In this document: piece by piece, positions 16,252-24,794 of the stretch
Numbering within the stretch: the first letter of the stretch is position 1
Layout: each line of letters starts with the position of its first letter
Source: Paenibacillaceae bacterium
GTDB lineage: Bacteria > Bacillota > Clostridia > Lachnospirales > Lachnospiraceae
Direction of reading: 5' to 3'
DNA: 64,000 nt
NCBI GenBank assembly: GCA_015057705.1
Contig: SVDU01000004.1
Location: 62,001-126,000, forward strand
Translations under genes and position numbers: made by a program
Notes under the pieces: generated by a model
Database searches by the model: none
Told to the model about the DNA's origin: nothing
Seen by the model: only the letters and a program-made list of their open reading frames with translations

Positions 16252-16282
16252 GAAAAAGGAGTTGCACAGTTTACACAACTCC
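16252..16282 (-). terminator. Intrinsic terminator downstream of the LysM/GH18 gene
   Basis: On the minus strand GGAGTTG (16282-16276), a short loop and CAACTCC (16264-16258) are followed by TTTTTCT. It stands 170 bases after the stop of the LysM/GH18 gene. Between them (16283-16450) the DNA is AT-rich and holds no gene I can support. Confidence 0.65.
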
Positions 16283-16450
16283 GATTAATAATTAGAATGG
16301 ATATAATCCATTCCTGCTTATATATATTACACCTGCCATATCTCTGGGTCCTTGAAAGTAGAAATAATAATAATGAGATAATTATTCTTTATACGGTATA
16401 GTAACATGTTTTCGCTTTGCATTACCTCTTTCAGCTTGGTAATTAAGTCA

Positions 16451-17740
16451 TTAAAAGGACAATTTCTGGATGTAGTATTGAGTATTAATAATAAACCACA
16501 TTTGGGTATCAAATCTCATAATAGTCCATAGGGATAAACCTTGAAGATCATATTCTGCTACCAGCCCGGCTCTTGCCTCAAAACTTCTCGCATCTTTAAA
16601 CCATATTAAATTAAGACTCCCATCAAGATTTATATAATAGAAATAAGGTGACTGTGCTGCTTCATTAAATTGTATTGGTATATTGTTTTCAGCTGCAATC
16701 ATTATTGCATTATTGTTTGCTATAGCAATTGCTCCCGATGCACCCGGAACATAGGGAAGCGTCCAATCATAACCAAGCGTAGTGATTCCTAAGCTTAGAA
16801 TTTCAGATGGAATAATACTAACTACATAGTATAATAACTCTCTTAAAACATTAACTGGTAAAATTGAATTTGGGTAACTATAAAATCTAGCCCAATCATA
16901 AGAGGCAAATAGAATTCCATCTACATATTCAGATAATTGTGAATAATCCAACTTTTCAAAGATTACAATGGGGCCCGTAATATTTACAATTGGCGTTGTG
17001 GTAACTAGTACTCTATAACCTTCTGAATGAAATACTATGGAAGCCTTTTTTATGTATTCTACAATACTGTTTATGTTATCCGGTGTAATATCTTCGATAT
17101 ACATATTCACTCCATAATAACCCTTTGTTTTTATCATTTGAAGAATATTATCAATAAGACGATCTTGCACAGAAGAGTTATTTAAAATATTCTGAGTTAC
17201 TTCACGAATAATAGTTCCTTCTTCCGTAATCGTAGAAACAAACATCATGGGCGCAACACCATAAGATTTAGCCAACTGAATTACATCAGCATCGTCAGCA
17301 ATAGTAATAATTTCTCCTTCACTTGTAGCCCTATAATTGAATATAGTCAAATATGTTAAAAAAGGAAGCGTTTTTATTAAAATAGATTTATCTATATATG
17401 AAAAAGTATAACCACTAGTGGCAATTGTTCTTGTTTTATTCGATTGATAGCTTATAACTATGGATTCACCAATATACAAAATTTCTCTATCGGAAAGATC
17501 GGGATTATTTCTTAATAATTCCATTGGAGTAGTACCATGCCGCTTTGCAATACTCTCCAAAGTGTCGCCTTCCTGAACAACGTAGAGTGTTTTCGGTTGT
17601 ACAATTACGATGGTTTGGCCGACTGCTAAATTATCGGGGTTTGTAATTCCATTTTCCAATATCAATCGGTTAACGGGGATTTTATAATACTCTGATATGG
17701 TAACGATGGTTTCACCTGGTTTGACAACGTGTATGATCAT
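16451..17740 (-). CDS. LysM-GH18 (YaaH/SleL-like) spore cortex protein with altered active site
   Basis: A 429-residue protein with two N-terminal LysM repeats (about 2-46 and 52-97) and a GH18 fold (about 105-429), the layout of YaaH/SleL, the N-acetylglucosaminidases that act on spore cortex fragments. Start ATG 17740 has GAGGG five bases upstream; a TTG twelve bases earlier is less likely. The catalytic strand reads GYYGVNMYIED where family members have GVNxDFE: Glu216 is kept but the essential Asp two residues before it is Tyr214. Activity is therefore doubtful and a peptidoglycan-binding role is possible. No signal peptide, as for YaaH. A sporulation-type promoter may lie upstream. Confidence 0.85.
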   Translation of the reverse strand: MIIHVVKPGETIVTISEYYKIPVNRLILENGITNPDNLAVGQTIVIVQPKTLYVVQEGDTLESIAKRHGTTPMELLRNNPDLSDREILYIGESIVISYQSNKTRTIATSGYTFSYIDKSILIKTLPFLTYLTIFNYRATSEGEIITIADDADVIQLAKSYGVAPMMFVSTITEEGTIIREVTQNILNNSSVQDRLIDNILQMIKTKGYYGVNMYIEDITPDNINSIVEYIKKASIVFHSEGYRVLVTTTPIVNITGPIVIFEKLDYSQLSEYVDGILFASYDWARFYSYPNSILPVNVLRELLYYVVSIIPSEILSLGITTLGYDWTLPYVPGASGAIAIANNNAIMIAAENNIPIQFNEAAQSPYFYYINLDGSLNLIWFKDARSFEARAGLVAEYDLQGLSLWTIMRFDTQMWFIINTQYYIQKLSF

Positions 17741-17769
17741 GAATTCCCTCAAATGATCTTATTAATTCT

Positions 17770-17797
17770 ATTATATGCTAATGTGTTGTTATTTATA
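17770..17797 (-). promoter_or_regulatory. Putative SigE/SigK-type promoter of the LysM/GH18 gene
   Basis: On the minus strand TATAAAT (17797-17791), 13 bases and CATATAAT (17777-17770). The -10 fits SigE (CATACAAT) and, read as CATATAATA, SigK (CATANNNTA). The -35 match is weak. Confidence 0.35.
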
Positions 17798-17822
17798 GGT
17801 ATCTTTATTAAGCAAACTGTTA

Positions 17823-17876
17823 CGAAACAAAACCACCGGAATCCCCTGTATTTACAAGTGATTCCGGTGTTTTGGC
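17823..17876 (-). terminator. Terminator of the tRNA operon
   Basis: On the minus strand ACACCGGAATC pairs with GATTCCGGTGGT and is followed by TTTTGTTT, 15 bases after the tRNA-Val 3' end. Confidence 0.75.
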
Positions 17877-17890
17877 TGTTTATAGAAAAA

Positions 17891-17964
17891 TGGAAGTAAT
17901 GGGGCTCGAACCCATGACCTTTCGCGTGTGAGGCGAACGCTCATCCCGGCTGAGCTATACTTCC
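17891..17964 (-). tRNA. tRNA-Val (anticodon CAC)
   Basis: A 74-base cloverleaf on the minus strand: acceptor GGAAGTA/TACTTCC with discriminator A, D-arm GCTC/GAGC, anticodon stem TTCGC/GCGAA with loop CTCACAC, T-arm ATGGG/CCCAT with TTCGAGC. Anticodon CAC reads GTG. The CCA end is not encoded. It lies six bases after tRNA-Ala in the same unit. Confidence 0.95.
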
Positions 17965-17970
17965 ATTTCG

Positions 17971-18043
17971 TGGAGATAGCGAGACTCGAACTCGTGGCCT
18001 ATGCGTTGCGAACGCATCGCTCTCCCAGCTGAGCTATATCCCC
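17971..18043 (-). tRNA. tRNA-Ala (anticodon CGC)
   Basis: A 73-base cloverleaf on the minus strand: acceptor GGGGATA/TATCTCC (one G-T pair) with discriminator A, D-arm GCTC/GAGC, anticodon stem ATGCG/CGCAT with loop TTCGCAA, T-arm ACGAG/CTCGC. The T-stem has one mismatch-like G/C arrangement but the TTCGAGT loop is normal. Anticodon CGC reads GCG. CCA is not encoded. Confidence 0.93.
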
Positions 18044-18051
18044 TTGTCTAA

Positions 18052-18079
18052 ATTATAGCATGAAGATTCTGAATTACAA
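18052..18079 (-). promoter_or_regulatory. SigA promoter of the tRNA-Ala/tRNA-Val unit
   Basis: On the minus strand TTGTAA (18079-18074), 16 bases and TATAAT (18057-18052), eight bases before the mature 5' end of tRNA-Ala. Confidence 0.7.
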
Positions 18080-18201
18080 GTATTATTTGCACAAATAGAA
18101 AAATATTTTTCGCTCTTTTCTGTGGATTTTGTTGTAAAAAGCTTCCAGTAATAACATAGAAAAGAGGCATCAAATTGTTATAAGATGCCCCTGTGGTTAA
18201 A

Positions 18202-19149
18202 TTACAAAATTTTATTAATCTGGTCGCCTTCCATCCATTTCTTCAGGTTTTCAAATACGATCTGAGCTCTCAACTTCATCGATTCAGCAGAAGCAAAAGC
18301 AATGTGTGGAGTTACAATAGTATTTTTACAGTTTAAAAGTGGGTGGGAAGTATCAATCGGCGGCTCGTTCTCAAACACATCGATTCCGGCACCTGCCAGA
18401 TATCCGTTATTTAAAGCTTCCGCAAGGGCTTCAGAATCAACTACCGGACCTCTTGCAGCGTTAATAATATAAGCTCCCTGTTTCATTTTGGCGATTGTTT
18501 CCCTATTTATTAAATGGCGGGAATCTTCGTTTAACGGGCAGTGGAGGCTCACGATATCAGAGTTAGAAAGAAGCTCATCCAAAGATACAAATTCCATGAA
18601 ATCCGGTTCGTTTCCAGAGATGGTACGCTTGTACCCAAGAACGCGGCAGCCAAAGGCTTTGCAAAGCTCTGCAGTTCTTGTTCCAATTGCACCAGCGCCG
18701 ATAATACCGATAGTTTTTCCCCTCAACTCGCAGCCGACCAGACCATCCTTTGTCTTTCCTTCCCGGCAGCGGGCATCTGTCTGCATCACATTGCGTAAAA
18801 GAGAGAGCATAAGACATAAAGAAAGCTCGGCAACCGCTTCGGTTGAGTAACCGGCGGCATTGCTGATGGAGATATTATTTTTTCTTGCTGCTGCCAGATC
18901 TACATGGTCCACACCTGTAAAAGCAACATCTATAAATTTCAAGTTCTTACAGGCGTCGATGACTTCACCGTTTAGTGGCATGTTGGCAATCATAATGACA
19001 TCGGCATTTTGAGCTTGTTCAATCTGAACTTTGGTATCTGTGCTTTTTTCAAAAGCTGTAAAACTATGACCTGCATCGATCAATGGTTTCGCACATTCAT
19101 TTAACAGGCTGTCAGGAATTCCAAGAGATTCTAATAATACGATATTCAT
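18202..19149 (-). CDS. D-isomer-specific 2-hydroxyacid dehydrogenase
   Basis: A 315-residue NAD(P)-dependent dehydrogenase of the phosphoglycerate/hydroxypyruvate reductase family. The Rossmann motif is GIIGAGAIGTRTAE (about 147-160). The catalytic set is present: Arg in NAARGPVVD, Glu in DVFENEPP and His in TPHIAFAS. ATG 19149 with CGGAG eight bases upstream is preferred to a TTG 18 bases earlier. The gene stands alone between the tRNAs and a divergent permease. Substrate is not fixed by sequence; hydroxypyruvate, glyoxylate or another 2-keto acid are all possible. Confidence 0.9.
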   Translation of the reverse strand: MNIVLLESLGIPDSLLNECAKPLIDAGHSFTAFEKSTDTKVQIEQAQNADVIMIANMPLNGEVIDACKNLKFIDVAFTGVDHVDLAAARKNNISISNAAGYSTEAVAELSLCLMLSLLRNVMQTDARCREGKTKDGLVGCELRGKTIGIIGAGAIGTRTAELCKAFGCRVLGYKRTISGNEPDFMEFVSLDELLSNSDIVSLHCPLNEDSRHLINRETIAKMKQGAYIINAARGPVVDSEALAEALNNGYLAGAGIDVFENEPPIDTSHPLLNCKNTIVTPHIAFASAESMKLRAQIVFENLKKWMEGDQINKIL

Positions 19150-19393
19150 ATGTATCACTCCGATCAATCATAAAATTACAGGGACTGAAAACCATAGCCC
19201 TGTAAAAACAATTATAACACCATATGACAGAATGAAAAGGGATAGTTATGAATTTGTTAAAATGTATGGGAGTTTCCGAATTTTTTCGATTAAGTATTTC
19301 CATTGTCCTGTTTCTATACTATAATCTCATAGATAGTGTGTCAGATGACTAACAGTGACAAAAATAATATTTGACAACAGAAAGGCACAGGCT

Positions 19394-20410
19394 ATGGATA
19401 AATTGGATCATTTTATTAACGGAGAACTGGCGAAAAAAATAATCAGTATCATTCTTTTGGCAGTTTTTCTTTATTTTTTAAGAGGAATGCTTAATCAGTT
19501 TTTGCTGATATTTATGGTAACTTTCATCTTTGGTCAGCTTCAGAAATTTATATATGATAAGGTAAATAAGTATATAAAGATCAGCCGGAAGCTTATAACC
19601 ATTTTAATGTATCTTATATTTTTGCTTATTTTTATCATTACCATGATTGCTTATATTCCTAAAGTTACCCAGCAGCTGATTGATGTAATCAATCTGATTT
19701 CTACCTTTAACTTAAATCAGTTACAGAATTATGACCGGTTTAATCTGTTAAGCAGCATTCCGGAGGATCAAATCAGTGACTACATTCGTATGGCGGAAAG
19801 CCATTTGCTGGACTTTGTAACGACTGCAGGAACTTTCAGCATCAACATTCTGCTGTCTCTGTTGATCAGCTTTCTCTTTCTTCTGGAAAAGGAAGAGATT
19901 ATAGCATTTTTTAAACATATGGAGCACAGTAAAGTGTCATTTCTCTATAAATATTTTACATTTTACGGAAAGAAGTTTTTAAATTCCTTTGGAAAAGTCA
20001 TTGAATTACAAATCGTCATTGCATTTATTAATTCGTTCTTGTCCGTAGTAGCATTAACAATTATGGGATTTCCCCAGACTTTGGGACTTGGAGCCATGAT
20101 TTTCATACTTGGACTGGTTCCGGTTGCAGGAGTGATTATATCTCTTATACCTCTTTGCATTATAGCATTTAACATCGGAGGTGCCTTTAAAATTATAGAG
20201 GTTATGATCATGATATTTGTGCTTCATTCGTTGGAGACCTATGTGCTCAATCCTAAATTAATGTCGGCTAAAACCAAATTGCCTGTATTTCTGGTTTTTC
20301 TTATTCTTTTAGTCAGTGAGCATTATATCGGAGTGTGGGGACTGCTTTTGGGTATTCCCATGTTTATGTTCTTATTGGATATTTTAGATATCAAAGTGAA
20401 AAATGAATAA
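19394..20410 (+). CDS. AI-2E (PerM/YtvI-like) family membrane transporter
   Basis: A 338-residue membrane protein with about eight hydrophobic helices, paired at the N-terminus (18-60 and 71-100) and grouped in the C-terminal half, as in the AI-2E/PerM family. The family motif region GLVPVAGVIISLIPL and the closing PKLMSAKTKLPVFLVFL are clear. ATG 19394 is chosen because AAAGG lies eight bases before it; a GTG at 19355 has no ribosome site. Members are thought to export small molecules or act as Na+/H+ antiporters. A terminator follows at 20430. Confidence 0.85.
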   Translation: MDKLDHFINGELAKKIISIILLAVFLYFLRGMLNQFLLIFMVTFIFGQLQKFIYDKVNKYIKISRKLITILMYLIFLLIFIITMIAYIPKVTQQLIDVINLISTFNLNQLQNYDRFNLLSSIPEDQISDYIRMAESHLLDFVTTAGTFSINILLSLLISFLFLLEKEEIIAFFKHMEHSKVSFLYKYFTFYGKKFLNSFGKVIELQIVIAFINSFLSVVALTIMGFPQTLGLGAMIFILGLVPVAGVIISLIPLCIIAFNIGGAFKIIEVMIMIFVLHSLETYVLNPKLMSAKTKLPVFLVFLILLVSEHYIGVWGLLLGIPMFMFLLDILDIKVKNE

Positions 20411-20429
20411 GTATTCTGACCATTAAAAG

Positions 20430-20475
20430 TGGGGCTGCATTAAATAGAAGATTCTATTAGGGCAGCCCCTTACTG
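20430..20475. terminator. Bidirectional terminator between convergent genes
   Basis: GGGGCTGC (20431-20438) and GCAGCCCC (20462-20469) form the stem, with AATAGAAGATTCTATT in the loop making a second palindrome. T-rich DNA flanks it on the minus side. Confidence 0.75.
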
Positions 20476-20485
20476 TTTAATGATA

Positions 20486-22162
20486 CTACATTGGCTGACT
20501 GTAAATAGAATAGGCCAGCTGATTGGCGGCTTTCTTACCTGTATACAGCGCTCCCTGCATCCAGCCGTGCTTTGTGGATACGTGCTCGCCGGCAAAGAAA
20601 ACCCTCTGATTAAATTCAGGCTTCAGCATCTCATAAGAAAACAATTGTTTCTGTCCTGGAAGTGACTCAGCAAAAGCCCCACGGCTGTAAGGCTCATTAT
20701 CCCAGACCACAGTCTTATGGTCTGCTACAATGGGATCTAAGAATCCCCTTGGCAGTCCGTGAACTTCCTCCACGCTTTCTTTTATATATTCAAACCGAAG
20801 GGGCTCTGGCATATTCCCCACTCTTGTTGAATTTAAATGATAATTATAGGAAGCGATCAATACACCTGGTTCATTTGGTGAGCAGAAAGAAGGATCCGGA
20901 CACAGAAGATGATCTCCGGGATAGAAAATGTACTGAATCGGCAGATCTGTCTGGGAAAACCCTCCTACCATACGACCATAATCCGTATCCTGTTCCCAAA
21001 AACGTTTCCTGCATAAAAAAAAGGTTTTTTGAGAATTAGTATAATTATATTCTAAGATGGCCTGCATCTTTGGATTGGTGAAACTTGGTTTAATATCCAC
21101 TTCCCGCAGAGTGGAGTAGGGGATTGCACATATAACATAATCGAAAGTATCAGAAGTTCTGCTCAAATCCCGTACATTGCGATGGGCAAGAACAATCTGA
21201 TCACTGTTTTCCTGTTGGTATATACCTGTGACTGTCTGACCGGGTATATAAGTGACGGTGCCCAGCTGAGAGGGTGGAATATTTTGATATTGGGGTAAAT
21301 TGTCTGTGTAGAAAGATTGAATAAAGGCGTAGGGCAGGTTTACAATCCCATCTTCAATGGTATAGGTATTACGGTAGTCAAGGGTATACTCCTCCTGTAC
21401 GGTTTCGGCGTAACTGGCATCAATCAAAGACCCGGTCCCAGGATCGACCCCCGAAATCAGGCTGATGGCCCCCTGGCTAAGACCCAGATTTTCAAGCATC
21501 TGCCGGACAGAATAGTTCATAAAAGGCAGAATTTCCGGGGAATACCCGGGTAAGATCTGTATCAGCTCTGAGCGGATATCAGGTGGAAGCTGCATCATTG
21601 GATAGGTAAAGGCGTAGTCATTTAGCTCTGACCAGGGAGTGTTTCGTTCCTGTGGAGTTAAGTCGTACAGGGGATAAAGATTCTGCTCGATGGAATCAGT
21701 TGTTCTTAAGCGGGTATTATGTACATACAAAAAATTATTGCGCTGCCTAACAGAGAGAGGACGGGTGTTGAGACCAAACAAATTAATATAGTGCCAGGTG
21801 GTTTCATGGGTGACCGGGATCCTGTGGGCACCGAATTCGTTATAATATTCTGTGCTAAAATAGTAGGTATAAACTCTTCCTCCGATTCTGCTGTCATTGG
21901 CATCAAGAATAGTAATGTCAGCCCCCAGCTTTCGAAGCTCAAATGCAGCGGACAGACCGGCAAGGCCTCCTCCGATCACGCCGATTTTTATACCCTTTAG
22001 TTCTCCAGGCTGCGCATAATTTGTGATGTCGGGAGGCGGGCTCAGCAAACGGACAATATTTTCGTAATCTTCCGGGCGGCCTGCCATCTCCAATGTATTC
22101 CTGGTCATTTCCTGCCGCTGCTCATTGGTGGGATTAAGTATTTGAGTGAATGGAGCATTCAT
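20486..22162 (-). CDS. Flavin-dependent amine/amino-acid oxidase
   Basis: A 558-residue FAD enzyme of the monoamine oxidase/L-amino acid oxidase family, which oxidises amines or L-amino acids to imines with production of H2O2. The dinucleotide-binding motif GVIGGGLAGLSAAFEL is at 61-76, followed by RIGGRVYTYYF, and the C-terminal FAD-contacting block reads FFAGEHVSTKHGWMQGAL. The N-terminal 60 residues form a lead segment also seen in bacillary L-amino acid oxidases. No signal peptide is present. Start ATG 22162 has GAGG eight bases upstream. An oxidase generating peroxide is uncommon in a presumed anaerobe. Substrate unknown. Confidence 0.85.
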   Translation of the reverse strand: MNAPFTQILNPTNEQRQEMTRNTLEMAGRPEDYENIVRLLSPPPDITNYAQPGELKGIKIGVIGGGLAGLSAAFELRKLGADITILDANDSRIGGRVYTYYFSTEYYNEFGAHRIPVTHETTWHYINLFGLNTRPLSVRQRNNFLYVHNTRLRTTDSIEQNLYPLYDLTPQERNTPWSELNDYAFTYPMMQLPPDIRSELIQILPGYSPEILPFMNYSVRQMLENLGLSQGAISLISGVDPGTGSLIDASYAETVQEEYTLDYRNTYTIEDGIVNLPYAFIQSFYTDNLPQYQNIPPSQLGTVTYIPGQTVTGIYQQENSDQIVLAHRNVRDLSRTSDTFDYVICAIPYSTLREVDIKPSFTNPKMQAILEYNYTNSQKTFFLCRKRFWEQDTDYGRMVGGFSQTDLPIQYIFYPGDHLLCPDPSFCSPNEPGVLIASYNYHLNSTRVGNMPEPLRFEYIKESVEEVHGLPRGFLDPIVADHKTVVWDNEPYSRGAFAESLPGQKQLFSYEMLKPEFNQRVFFAGEHVSTKHGWMQGALYTGKKAANQLAYSIYSQPM

Positions 22163-22190
22163 TAATTTCACCTCATAATGTCATTATTAT

Positions 22191-22223
22191 AAGGGGACAA
22201 TTGCCTGTGCAATGTCCCCTTTG
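22191..22223 (-). terminator. Terminator of the substrate-binding protein gene
   Basis: AAGGGGACA and TGTCCCCTTT close a stem over a short loop, just downstream of the stop at 22236. The minus-strand tail is only moderately T-rich. Confidence 0.6.
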
Positions 22224-22235
22224 TTGTTGAGATAA

Positions 22236-23243
22236 TTATTTAGCAGCCTTCTCGGAATACTCAGTCGTCACAAGATTTTCATAAGGAACCCGCTCTTTTA
22301 ACTGACCAGCCTCCTCCAGAATATTCTCTAAAAGCTCAAAGCTGTCTTTGTTAAATACAGTATCCTTTTTCCAGGTATCCTGTGCTTTATAACGGTCTAC
22401 AATGGCAGCAATGGTTTTTACGTCGGTTTCCTTAAACTGGGGCTGGATTACTTTTGCAATTTCTTCCGAGGAATGAGAATTTACATATTCCAGGCCTTTT
22501 TGAATGGCATTGGTAAATTTCTGTATTGTTGCCGGATTCTTTTCCAGGTAACTTTTTTTGGCGCTGTAGGCGGTATAGGGAATATAGCCTGAGTCTACGC
22601 CCAAAGAAGCGACTACGAAGCCATTGCCTTCCTTTTCCAGTCCTGTTGCAAACGGTTCAAATTCAACGGTATAATTTGCATCATTGCTGGTAAAGGCTGC
22701 TGCTGTCAGTCCAAAATTAATGCTCTGATCGATTGTCAGATCTGTGGCAGGATTAATTCCGTTCTTTTTCAGGATATATTCAAATACCATTTCCGGCATA
22801 CCACCGGCTCTGCCGCCCAATACTTTCTTCCCTTTTAAGTCGGTCCATTTAAAATCAGGCTGTTCACTTCTTCCAACAAGGAAATTACCTGCACGCTGAG
22901 TCAGCTGTGCAAAATTAACTGCGTAATCCTTAGAGCCGTTAGCATAAGTATAGATTGAGGCCTCAGAGCCCATAAAACCAATATCTGCATCACCGGATAT
23001 AAGGGCGGTCATAACCTTGTCAGCGCCGGCTCCGTTTACTAAGGTTAAATTAATACCCTCATCCTCAAAGTATCCCAGCTCTATGGCTGCATACTGAGGG
23101 GCATAAAAGATGGAATGGGCAACTTCATTTAATTTGACCGGGGTTAAGTCCGATGACTTTGTCTTTGAACCGCAGGCGGTTAAGCTGAGTAAAGACGCTC
23201 CGGTGAGAACGGCCATTATAAATGTACGATAGGCTTTTCTCAT
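22236..23243 (-). CDS. NitT/TauT-type ABC substrate-binding lipoprotein
   Basis: A 335-residue extracytoplasmic binding protein. A lipoprotein signal with the lipobox SLTAC gives lipid-modified Cys near residue 24. The mature part follows the NMT1/ThiY-SsuA pattern: a first block ending IFYAPQYAAIELGYFEDEG, the word GDADIGFMGSEA, and GGRAGGMPEMVFEYIL. Start ATG 23243 has AAAGGAGG five bases upstream. No permease or ATPase gene lies next to it, so its transporter must be elsewhere. The ligand is likely a small organic compound (a sulfonate or pyrimidine precursor), not fixed by sequence. Confidence 0.87.
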   Translation of the reverse strand: MRKAYRTFIMAVLTGASLLSLTACGSKTKSSDLTPVKLNEVAHSIFYAPQYAAIELGYFEDEGINLTLVNGAGADKVMTALISGDADIGFMGSEASIYTYANGSKDYAVNFAQLTQRAGNFLVGRSEQPDFKWTDLKGKKVLGGRAGGMPEMVFEYILKKNGINPATDLTIDQSINFGLTAAAFTSNDANYTVEFEPFATGLEKEGNGFVVASLGVDSGYIPYTAYSAKKSYLEKNPATIQKFTNAIQKGLEYVNSHSSEEIAKVIQPQFKETDVKTIAAIVDRYKAQDTWKKDTVFNKDSFELLENILEEAGQLKERVPYENLVTTEYSEKAAK

Positions 23244-23318
23244 AAAATCCTCCTTTTTCATATCTTAATACTACATTGTATTGTTGTTATACGGGAAAGT
23301 ACCTTGTCTTAAAAAATT

Positions 23319-23447
23319 TTAAATAATAAAGATCTGGGCGGATACGTGGGAAAAAAGGGGTTTGATCTGCTTTCTGGATGTTCTGCAGCTGGTCAGTAAG
23401 CAAGCGACCACAATTACAGCCAGAAAGATTGCAATTGCTCTCTTCAT
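23319..23447 (-). CDS. Small putative lipoprotein, 42 residues
   Basis: A short ORF starting at ATG 23447 with GGAGGAG upstream and ending at TAA 23321-23319. Residues 1-21 form a lipoprotein signal peptide, MKRAIAIFLAVIVVACLLTSC, with lipobox LLTSC. The remaining 21 residues are basic, then hydrophobic. It lies directly upstream of the binding-protein gene on the same strand and could be co-transcribed. It may be a complete small lipoprotein or the remains of a longer one. Confidence 0.45.
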   Translation of the reverse strand: MKRAIAIFLAVIVVACLLTSCRTSRKQIKPLFSHVSAQIFII

Positions 23448-23601
23448 TTGGTTCTCCTCCATTCATCCTCCTGTTAAAATTCTATGTAGTCTGACAGGCA
23501 GAGTTTACGAACTATTCCATATTTTCTTATTTTAAGATGGTATATAGGTTAAAACTGTGCTATACTGCTATAGTAAAATTTACAAAAGCAGGTGAAGTAC
23601 C

Positions 23602-24411
23602 ATGAAATATCGTATGATAGTGCTTGATTTGGATGGGACGCTGACGAACCGGGATAAAGAAATCACGCCCAGAACAAAAGAAGCACTTTTTGAGTTGCAG
23701 CGTCAGGGCGGAGTGATTGTGCTGGCTTCCGGCCGCCCGACTTATGGAATCATGCCCGTTGCAAAAGAATTAAAGCTTCATGAAACAGGCGGTTATATTT
23801 TATCCTTTAACGGAGGACGTATTATAGACTGTAAATCAGGAGAAACCATCTTTGCAAAGGAGCTGCCGGTATCTTCAAACCAGAAGATTATCCGAATGGC
23901 GAAGGAACACGGGGTTAATATCCTAACTTATGAAGATGACTTAATCATAACTGGGAATGCCAAAGATGAATATGTAGGCAAGGAATCTGCCGTTAATAAA
24001 CTGGAAGTCAGAGAAGTGGAAGATATGGAAGGCTATGTACAGTTTCCCGTAGTCAAATATCTGATGCTGGAAGAGGGGGACTATCTTGCCATGGTAGAGC
24101 CCAGGGTCAAGGCTGCACTGGGACGTGATTACAGCGTGTACCGCTCAGAACCTTACTTTCTGGAGATTCTTCCTAAGGGAATTGATAAAGCGTCAAGCCT
24201 GGAACGGCTTCTCACTCATCTTAACTTGAGCCGGGAGGAGATGATTGCCTGCGGTGACGGTTACAATGATTTGTCTATGATTGAGTATGCCGGGCTTGGA
24301 GTGGCCATGGAAAATGCAGTTCTTCCAGTCAGAAAGGCGGCTGATTATGTGACTGCTTCCAACAATGATGACGGAATTGCTCTGGTAGTAGAAAAATTTA
24401 TGCTTTCCTGA
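23602..24411 (+). CDS. HAD-superfamily Cof-type sugar phosphatase
   Basis: A 269-residue cytoplasmic phosphatase of the HAD IIB (Cof/YbjI) group. Motif I is LDLDGTLT (8-15) with the nucleophile Asp9 and acid Asp11, motif II is LASGRP, the Lys of motif III is in KGIDKASSL, and motif IV is CGDGYNDLSMIEYA. These enzymes act on sugar phosphates, pyridoxal phosphate or flavin nucleotides, and the exact substrate cannot be told. AGGTGAAG precedes ATG 23602. It is followed by the yerC gene in the same direction. Confidence 0.9.
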   Translation: MKYRMIVLDLDGTLTNRDKEITPRTKEALFELQRQGGVIVLASGRPTYGIMPVAKELKLHETGGYILSFNGGRIIDCKSGETIFAKELPVSSNQKIIRMAKEHGVNILTYEDDLIITGNAKDEYVGKESAVNKLEVREVEDMEGYVQFPVVKYLMLEEGDYLAMVEPRVKAALGRDYSVYRSEPYFLEILPKGIDKASSLERLLTHLNLSREEMIACGDGYNDLSMIEYAGLGVAMENAVLPVRKAADYVTASNNDDGIALVVEKFMLS

Positions 24412-24492
24412 TGCTACAGGGGGTGGATTTTATAACGTTAATATGTTAAAATACAGATAGACCATAAGGAATAAAAAGGGGATAGATCTCAT

Positions 24493-24792
24493 ATGAATAA
24501 AAAAATTAAGACAGATGCAGTTGATCATCTGTTTGAAGCAATTCTAACCTTAAAAACACCGGAGGAGTGCTATACGTTTTTTGAGGATGTATGTACGGTG
24601 AATGAGCTGTTAAGCTTATCCCAGAGATACGAGGTAGCAAAGATGCTGCGCGAAGGCAGAACCTATCTGGAGATTGCGGAGAAGACCGGTGCATCCACAG
24701 CTACCATCAGCCGTGTGAACCGTTCCTTAAATTACGGGAATGACGGTTATGATATGGTATTTAAGCGTTTGGAAGAGAAGAAAGAGATATAG
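24493..24792 (+). CDS. yerC: YerC/YecD-family TrpR-like regulator
   Basis: A 99-residue DNA-binding protein. The sequence LSQRYEVAKMLREG followed by TYLEIAEKTGASTATISRVNRSL is the TrpR-type helix-turn-helix of the YerC/YecD family, with GNDGYDMVF near the end as in other members. In B. subtilis yerC sits in the pcrA region and its regulon is not defined. AAGGGG lies 10 bases before ATG 24493. A clear terminator follows. Confidence 0.9.
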   Translation: MNKKIKTDAVDHLFEAILTLKTPEECYTFFEDVCTVNELLSLSQRYEVAKMLREGRTYLEIAEKTGASTATISRVNRSLNYGNDGYDMVFKRLEEKKEI

Positions 24793-24794
24793 AA

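Noticed and set aside
11227-17740. A genomic island with insertion sequences
   Set aside because: The duplicated and decayed genes suggested mobile DNA, but I saw no transposase, integrase, terminal inverted repeats or target-site duplication. The tandem copies fit unequal recombination.
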